A stretch of DNA of 9,137 nt. Origin: JAYTUJ01 sp043744615 (lineage in GTDB: Bacteria; Patescibacteriota; Minisyncoccia; Phycocordibacterales; CAIRYW01). A program made the position numbers and the translations under genes. Under the pieces are notes generated by a model, which worked only from the letters and a program-made list of their open reading frames with translations, was not told the DNA's origin and searched no databases. Below, one piece after another: positions 4,047-9,137 of the stretch (positions are counted from its first letter, which is position 1; each line of letters begins with the position of its first letter). The stretch lies in contig JAYTUJ010000016.1 in assembly GCA_043744615.1 (NCBI GenBank), positions 1-9,137 of the forward strand. The letters are read 5' to 3'.

Positions 4047-7000
4047 CACTCATTAATTTACAGAATTCACATTCTGGATCATCGCATGTCGATTTGAAAA
4101 AGTCACATGCGATTATTTTTTGGGAAACTACGCCAATTATATTTCGAAGTTCGTTTACCTCATCGTCCGTAATTACAAATGATTCACGTTTATAGATCCC
4201 TTTTTCATTTGGTTCAATAAAATCAAGTGAGGCTTCAATTAAAGAAATTGGTTTACCGAGTTCTTGTGATTGCATGTCTAAAATAAGTTTATAAAACACA
4301 AGTTGTCGTTTGTAGTCACCATTTGAACTTTTTGTGTTACCTTCAATTTCATTACGTGTCATTGGAGCCTTTGTTTTGTAATCAAATACTCGAACATGAA
4401 CGTCATCAATGTATTCAATTTTATCGAGCTTTCCAGTCAATGGAATATCATACAAAGTATCGTTTTGCATAACAGGTATTACAATACCTCGAATACTGTA
4501 CTCTGTTGAAACTGTTCGCAAAAAACTATCTTTAAATGTCGCAAGATATCCTTCGACTGCAGTAGTTCCCTTTTTTAAAAGCTCTTCGTATTCACTTTGT
4601 GTTAATGCTTTTTTAGATAATTGTTGTTCATACACCAAAAGAATTTGTGCCAAAGACATGTCGTTATCTACTTTGTATGCATCCATGTAAGCTTTCAACG
4701 TATCGTGAATTGCAGTTCCATACAATGCAGACTTATGTTGTACTTGTGGCAATCGTAATAAATTAGTAAAAAAATATTTTGCAGGACATTGTAAAAAATT
4801 ATTAAGTGCGGTTACCGAAAGACCGTATTCAAAAAATAAATTATTGAAATATTCTTTTTTATTTAAAGCAAGCGCTTGCGCTTGCTTTTCATTTTGTTTA
4901 ACCGCTAATACATGTTTATGTTCGGTTATATATTCTTTCGTAACATTTGTATCGGTTAATTCTGCAATAAATTGTGATGGTATTTTTGGTTTTCCTTCAT
5001 TATCAGAAATTGCATATGAAACAACAATATTTTTTCGAGCTCGCGTAAGCGCTACATAAAAAAGCCGTCGTTCATCATCGATATGGCTTTGTGGTGAAAC
5101 ATGTTTTGGTAATGTAAAATATGTTTTACCTTTTCGATTGCTCCATTTTGATTCTTCAGCATGAAGAATATATACCGATTCAAATTCAAGACCTTTTGAT
5201 TTATGTGCTGTCATCAGGCGAACAGCTTCTGTTGTATTTTTATCAGTCAGATCAATTTTTATTTTATACTGTTCTAAAATATTAATATGTTGCAAAAAAT
5301 CTGAAAGCAAAGCATCGTGCTTTCGTTCAACAATTGAACTTATTTGATTAAAAAATAAACTGATACTTGAAATTTCTTTTTCAAACTCAACCAAACCAAG
5401 TGCAAATTCAATAATCCCTGATTGCTTAATAATGCTATCAACTAAAGTAATAACAGGTGTATTTTTTGCCAATCGTACCCAATCATTAAATTTTTGTGCG
5501 AGCTCGTCTATTTTTTTAATGTCAGAAACCCCTATTTCTTTTAGAATATCTTTCGAAGAGATAACCTCATACACACTAACTCTTTTACGAGACACGTATT
5601 GTAATATACGAGAAACATCAATAATAGAAAGTTTAAAATATTCTGCACACAAAACTTTTCCAAAAGATTCATTATTTGAAACATCATGCACCACTTTTAA
5701 TATCTGTACAATCGTATAGACAATTGGTTCTGAAAAAAGATTTTTATGTATTCCTTGAATAAAAGGTACTCCGACATACGAAAGTGCTCGGGCAATACCT
5801 TCTGCATCTTTATTATCTCTAAAAATAACAGCTATTTCTGAAGGTTTTTGTCCTTCTTCGATAGCTTTTTTAATATGTTCTGCAATAGATACTAATTCGG
5901 TTTCTCTGTTAGAACATTCCAAAACAGCAATCGATGCTTTTGCAATATCGCTTTTTGCTTCTAATCGAATACGTAATGAATATTCATCAGTGTCCCCTTC
6001 AGCGATCACCCGTTCGGTATTTGAAATAAGTGCATGCGACGCGTCAAGAATATGTTGATGTGATCGATAATTTTCTTTGAGTGATATTTTTTTTGCAGTA
6101 GGAAACTTTTTTGCAAAGTATAAAAAGTTAGAAAGTGAAGCTCCTTGAAACCGAAAAATTGCTTGCTTTTCATCACCAACAATAAATAAGTTAGGTGATG
6201 CGTGAAAACTAGAAATTAATTCGAGTAATTTGTTTTGTGATTCATTTGCATCCTGATGTTCGTCTGCTAATACATATTGATATTGCTCTTGAACTTGCAA
6301 CAGCAGATCTTCATTCGAAGAAAGTGTGGTCACTACTTTTACAATCATATCTTCAAAATCGTACAACTTTCGTTTTGATAATTCTTTTTCGTATGCTTCA
6401 TACACCAAAACAAGTTCTTCAGCTTTTTTAATATGACTTTCAATATCTTTATACTTCCCTTTCATTTTTCCTGTATGTGCTCCTGTTTCGTATATCAAAT
6501 CATCAATATTTGAAAAAGCTTTTTTTTCTTCAGCAATAATCGTGCGAAAATTTTCAACACTCACATATTCACGTTTCATTTGTTTAATCTGTGAAAGCAG
6601 CGGTAATACATAATACAAATTATCTCCGTATGGTTTTATATGTTCAAAATTATGTTGCCCTAAAATATATTCTATTATCTGTATTTGTTCTGATTCAGTT
6701 GAAGGAGACGAAGAAATAATACTCTGAAAAGATTCCGGGTAGGTTCGTATAATTTCATTACAAAAACCATGAAACGTAAACAGTGCGACTGAGTATGCGC
6801 GTGAACCTATGGTATTCGCTAGTTTTTTACGCATTGCATGAACTGCAGATTCGGTAAATGTAAGGGCTAAAATTGATTCTGGAGCAGTGTCTGTTAACCG
6901 AAGGATATTAGCGATTCGAAGCGTTAACATCGTTGTTTTGCCTGTTCCAGGGCCTGCAATAACCACAACAGGGCCTTCGATACAATCAACGGCTTCCTTT

Positions 7001-7107
7001 TGCTCAGCATTAAGCTGGTTATATGATTTAAAGAATATTTGTTCAGATCCTTCTTTTTTGTTTTGAGAAGACCGAGTATTTATTGACGTACTTTGAGGTG
7101 TTTTCAT
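4027..7107 (-). CDS. UvrD/Rep-family helicase fused to RecB-type nuclease (AddA/AdnA-like)
   Basis: A 1026-residue SF1A 3'-5' DNA helicase with a C-terminal PD-(D/E)XK nuclease, likely processing double-strand breaks or unwinding DNA during repair. Helicase motifs: Q motif LNAEQKEAV (32-40), Walker A AGPGTGKTT (51-59, K57), Ia LTFTESAVHAM (82-92), Walker B LADEHQD (280-286, DEHQ instead of the usual DEFQ), III VGDEKQAIFRFQGAS (310-324), IV NYRS (346-349), V TAHKSKGLEFE (633-643), VI VALTRAR (685-691). The nuclease starts near 763 with SVTALNNFLQCPAKYFF and has H801, D895 (GKLDKI), D909-Y-K911 and Q935/Y939. C774 with C1008, C1013 and C1016 fits the iron-sulfur staple of AddB-like nucleases. 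Size and order resemble AdnA/AdnB or AddA rather than plain PcrA. There is no Shine-Dalgarno sequence; TATAAA and TATTAT boxes lie within 18 bases of the ATG. Confidence 0.93.
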   Translation of the reverse strand: MKTPQSTSINTRSSQNKKEGSEQIFFKSYNQLNAEQKEAVDCIEGPVVVIAGPGTGKTTMLTLRIANILRLTDTAPESILALTFTESAVHAMRKKLANTIGSRAYSVALFTFHGFCNEIIRTYPESFQSIISSSPSTESEQIQIIEYILGQHNFEHIKPYGDNLYYVLPLLSQIKQMKREYVSVENFRTIIAEEKKAFSNIDDLIYETGAHTGKMKGKYKDIESHIKKAEELVLVYEAYEKELSKRKLYDFEDMIVKVVTTLSSNEDLLLQVQEQYQYVLADEHQDANESQNKLLELISSFHASPNLFIVGDEKQAIFRFQGASLSNFLYFAKKFPTAKKISLKENYRSHQHILDASHALISNTERVIAEGDTDEYSLRIRLEAKSDIAKASIAVLECSNRETELVSIAEHIKKAIEEGQKPSEIAVIFRDNKDAEGIARALSYVGVPFIQGIHKNLFSEPIVYTIVQILKVVHDVSNNESFGKVLCAEYFKLSIIDVSRILQYVSRKRVSVYEVISSKDILKEIGVSDIKKIDELAQKFNDWVRLAKNTPVITLVDSIIKQSGIIEFALGLVEFEKEISSISLFFNQISSIVERKHDALLSDFLQHINILEQYKIKIDLTDKNTTEAVRLMTAHKSKGLEFESVYILHAEESKWSNRKGKTYFTLPKHVSPQSHIDDERRLFYVALTRARKNIVVSYAISDNEGKPKIPSQFIAELTDTNVTKEYITEHKHVLAVKQNEKQAQALALNKKEYFNNLFFEYGLSVTALNNFLQCPAKYFFTNLLRLPQVQHKSALYGTAIHDTLKAYMDAYKVDNDMSLAQILLVYEQQLSKKALTQSEYEELLKKGTTAVEGYLATFKDSFLRTVSTEYSIRGIVIPVMQNDTLYDIPLTGKLDKIEYIDDVHVRVFDYKTKAPMTRNEIEGNTKSSNGDYKRQLVFYKLILDMQSQELGKPISLIEASLDFIEPNEKGIYKRESFVITDDEVNELRNIIGVVSQKIIACDFFKSTCDDPECEFCKLMSVTSLKL
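4865..4888 (-). repeat. 10-bp hairpin at the helicase-nuclease linker
   Basis: A perfect 10-bp inverted repeat (4865-4874 with 4879-4888) surrounds a four-base loop, inside the coding region for residues ~740-748 (KQAQALALN). The sequence is built from repeated CAAGCG/CGCTTG units. It lies exactly between the helicase core and the nuclease domain. A short T-run follows on both strands (TTTAAAT on minus, TTTT on plus), so weak termination or pausing is conceivable, but the coding repeat may explain it. Confidence 0.5.
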
Positions 7108-7115
7108 GGTATAAT
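7107..7115 (+). promoter_or_regulatory. Extended -10 promoter of the large charged-protein gene
   Basis: TGG-TATAAT (7107-7115) repeats the exact extended -10 sequence seen before the DsbA-like gene. The ATG at 7148 is 32 bases further on, so this message would have a leader of about 26 bases, without a Shine-Dalgarno sequence. A TTGACG at 7083 is too far away (21-base spacer) to be a normal -35. The box touches the start codon of the divergent helicase gene, so the two genes share a 40-base control region. Confidence 0.5.
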
Positions 7116-7125
7116 ACTCTTTATA

Positions 7126-7142
7126 GTGATTAATTTTATCAC
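7126..7142. promoter_or_regulatory. Operator-like palindrome between divergent genes
   Basis: GTGATTAATTTTATCAC is a 17-base palindrome about a central T with seven of eight pairs matching. It lies at the predicted start site of the plus-strand gene and just upstream of possible -10 boxes (TATAAA 7125-7120, TATTAT 7116-7111) of the minus-strand helicase gene. That is a good position for a dimeric repressor controlling both genes. No regulator gene is in the window, and a palindrome this short in AT-rich DNA can arise by chance. Confidence 0.35.
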
Positions 7143-7147
7143 AGTTT

Positions 7148-9137
7148 ATGTCTGAAGACTCTCAAGCATCTAAACCACAAAATTCAGAAGAACTTACTCC
7201 CTCACCCGTAGAAGATTTGGCTGCGAAACTAGAAGAAAGTCTTGGTAGTAATTTCTTAAAAGAAAAAAGAAAAGTTATAGATGTTGAAAATTATAATCCT
7301 ACATCTCAAAAAGAAAAAAGGGGGTTAAAAATAAAAAAGTCAGAAACATCTTCTCGCAGAGAAGATCATCCTAATGTTGGAACAACTGAAAAGATATTTA
7401 GAAAAAGACAAACTAAAAATGAAGAGGAGAGAAAATTATCTAAAGAAGAACTTCAGGAAAGCACTGAGACAAGACAGGTAAGATTAAATACTACTTTTAA
7501 GCAATACAAACAAGAGATCGTTCGTGACATAAAAAGTGCTGGAAACTTAGAACAAGTTATTGAGATATTTTCACACTTTAAAAAATTAGAAAATATACAA
7601 CTGTACGCAACAAATACAATAAAACAATCCTCAGAAGAAGCTGAAATTCCTTCATTAAATGGTGCTGAACTAATAGAACTTTTAGAAAAAAATGCTGCGG
7701 GAAAAGTAAGTAGTTTTCAAATACCTGATATTTATGGACTCCGAAGTAAACTAAGAGAACTTACTATTAGAGAAGCTATTGTTGAAAAAGATATACAGCA
7801 TAAAGAAAAAGAAAATGAGGATAAAAAGGTTAACGACTATATTGAAGAACTTTCATATTATGAACCAGAATTCCCCAACGAAGAACCCGCAAGGCTTGAT
7901 TCAAAAGGAATAGAAGAAGAATTAAAAAAGTTTGATAAAAACTGGAAACCAGAAAAATTAGAGTTCCCGGATGATAAGATACGGGCAGAAAAAAGAAAAG
8001 AAGACCTAGAAGCACTCAAGAAAGATATTTCTAAAGCAAAAAGTCTTGATAATATAATTAATATTTTAGCTCGTTTTGCTGATAATAAAGAAAGAAATAG
8101 AGAGAAAGAAAATAAAGAAGATATAAAAGAAGTAGATATGCTAATAAACCAACTTGAACGAGTTGCTCGTAATCAAGAAGATGCTTTTCTCCTACCTGAC
8201 AAATTTGATGTAAAAGAAAGATATTTTCAACTCTATCCTTTTGAAGCAGCAAAAAGTCTTGAAGACTTAGCTACTCTTATAAAACAAAGAGGTGGGGCAA
8301 GTATTGATCCAGAATGGAAAGGAAAACCTGCTACTCGTATATCTGAAAACAAAAAGCAAGACGGTACAGCAGGTGTAAACTCTATAACAAAAGCATTCCA
8401 ACAAATTATATTACCTTCTGAAGTCAGTGAATTATTAGAACGTATCGAACTTGGATACAAAGAACTCGGTCATAACGAAGCATTATCTTTGAATGCACTC
8501 CCCGAACGAGATGGTTTGCGAAAACGAGCAGCTGCACTTTTTGAAAAAAAATACGGGATAAATGGAGTTCAAAGAAATCGTGTCATGCCAAAAAAGGAAG
8601 CTTTGCCAAAGCCTGTTATTGAACCTAAAGAACCTAAACAACCCAAAGAGACTAGCGCACAAACAAAAAATCCAGAAAAAATTCTGACGCCGCTAACAGA
8701 AGAAGAAATAAAAGCCGAACAAGAAATTGCAACTCAAACACTAGAAAAACCACCAGAGGAACCAGAACCATCGAAAGAAGCATCCAAAACTGCTGAGCCT
8801 GTAAAAGATGTACCCGAACCTAAACAAGAAATCACTGTAAGTACAGAACCATCGCCCGAACTTTTAAGAGAGTTCGCAGAAAAAAGTATGGCGCTTATTT
8901 TAAAAAAATTAAAACCTTTACAAGAAGCCGCGTTAAGAGCCGTTGAAGTTTTAAAAGTTTCTATTGCAGAAGAAGTAAAAACATCAAACCATTTTTCACC
9001 AATTAGCTTTATACAAGAAAAGGTTTTTAATCACCATCACGATTCAAAAGCTTTACAAGCAAACCGACACGCGCACCGACAAGCAGTCGACAATATTGTC
9101 GATTCGTTTCCTCAATTTGAGAGTCTAAAAAAAGAAA
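7148..9137 (+). CDS. Large charged repeat-containing protein of unknown function, C-terminus missing
   Basis: The frame stays open for 663 codons to the window edge. I do not recognise a named family. No signal peptide or membrane helix is visible, so it is probably cytoplasmic. Residues 1-115 are charged and likely disordered. Three diverged units then appear: ~117-205 (SAGNLEQVIEIFSHF ... ELIELLEKNAAG ... QIPDIYGLRSKLREL), ~286-365 (KAKSLDNIINILARF ... MLINQLERVARNQ ... LLPDKFDVKERYFQL) and ~366-467 (AAKSLEDLATLIKQRGG ... ELLERIELGYKEL ... ALPERDGLRKRAAALF). Residues ~480-570 are a P/E/K-rich linker (repeated EPK, PEEPEP). From ~570 a helical part follows, with a His-rich NHHHDSKALQANRHAHRQ patch (628-645). 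Such repeats plus a disordered linker suggest a scaffold or binding role; this is inference. Codon use matches neighbouring AT-rich genes. The start is the first ATG after a shared divergent promoter region. Confidence 0.8.
   Translation, partial: MSEDSQASKPQNSEELTPSPVEDLAAKLEESLGSNFLKEKRKVIDVENYNPTSQKEKRGLKIKKSETSSRREDHPNVGTTEKIFRKRQTKNEEERKLSKEELQESTETRQVRLNTTFKQYKQEIVRDIKSAGNLEQVIEIFSHFKKLENIQLYATNTIKQSSEEAEIPSLNGAELIELLEKNAAGKVSSFQIPDIYGLRSKLRELTIREAIVEKDIQHKEKENEDKKVNDYIEELSYYEPEFPNEEPARLDSKGIEEELKKFDKNWKPEKLEFPDDKIRAEKRKEDLEALKKDISKAKSLDNIINILARFADNKERNREKENKEDIKEVDMLINQLERVARNQEDAFLLPDKFDVKERYFQLYPFEAAKSLEDLATLIKQRGGASIDPEWKGKPATRISENKKQDGTAGVNSITKAFQQIILPSEVSELLERIELGYKELGHNEALSLNALPERDGLRKRAAALFEKKYGINGVQRNRVMPKKEALPKPVIEPKEPKQPKETSAQTKNPEKILTPLTEEEIKAEQEIATQTLEKPPEEPEPSKEASKTAEPVKDVPEPKQEITVSTEPSPELLREFAEKSMALILKKLKPLQEAALRAVEVLKVSIAEEVKTSNHFSPISFIQEKVFNHHHDSKALQANRHAHRQAVDNIVDSFPQFESLKKE

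Noticed and set aside
7083..7109. TTGACG as a -35 box for the TATAAT at 7110
   Set aside because: The spacer would be 21 bases, too long for a normal sigma-70 promoter; the TGG extended -10 explains the promoter better.
7830..8460. Minus-strand frames opposite the large charged protein
   Set aside because: L/F-rich translations are the expected complement of an A-rich, Lys/Glu-rich coding sequence; no start signals.
9087..9102. Perfect 16-base palindrome TCGACAATATTGTCGA
   Set aside because: Lies inside the coding sequence (VDNIVD) with no regulatory context; noted only as a possible protein-binding site.
1..9137. CRISPR array, tRNA, rRNA, insertion sequence, reverse transcriptase or DGR template repeat
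   Set aside because: I looked on both strands and saw no regularly spaced repeats, no cloverleaf-like sequence with a CCA end, no transposase or reverse transcriptase motifs and no second copy of the A-poor tract.

Overview
The window looks like part of a small, AT-rich genome of the Candidate Phyla Radiation (Patescibacteria, probably Parcubacteria-like). This is an inference. It rests on very compact gene packing, strong A/T bias at third codon positions, the absence of Shine-Dalgarno sequences at every start, -10 boxes lying only 6-7 bases before several ATG codons (leaderless transcripts), a fused UvrD-type helicase/nuclease, a membrane-anchored DsbA-like protein, and a hypervariable-looking protein of a kind I recall from these genomes. 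Standard stop codons fit all genes.

Layout. 1-144 (minus): 5' part of an unrecognised gene, leaderless, running off the left edge. 145-255: minus-strand intrinsic terminator and a second stem-loop. 256-1078 (minus): a gene broken by one apparent +1 frameshift. Its C-terminal tract (277-390) is depleted in A and made almost wholly of codons ending in C or T, as expected of the variable region of a diversity-generating retroelement (DGR) target. Its GC is far above the rest of the window. 1079-1331: divergent regulatory region with a strong minus-strand promoter, a long 21-bp hairpin in the 5' leader, and a consensus-like plus-strand promoter whose predicted start is the A of the hisS ATG. 1332-2606 (plus): hisS. 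2612-3187 (plus): a DEDD-type 3'-5' exonuclease, probably co-transcribed with hisS. 3228-4046 (plus): membrane-anchored thioredoxin-fold (DsbA-like) protein with its own extended -10 promoter. 4027-7107 (minus): 1026-residue UvrD-like helicase fused to a RecB-family nuclease with a probable Fe-S cluster, overlapping the previous gene tail-to-tail by 20 bp. 7108-7147: divergent promoter region with a near-perfect palindrome. 7148-9137 (plus, open at right edge): a large charged protein of unknown function with what look like three diverged repeats.

Functionally there is a housekeeping core (tRNA charging, exonuclease, thiol oxidoreductase, recombination helicase/nuclease) flanked by two poorly characterised genes. 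The most interesting stretch is 160-1250: a candidate DGR target gene with its own promoter, structured leader, frameshift and terminator. No reverse transcriptase and no template repeat are visible in the window, so the DGR reading remains a hypothesis.
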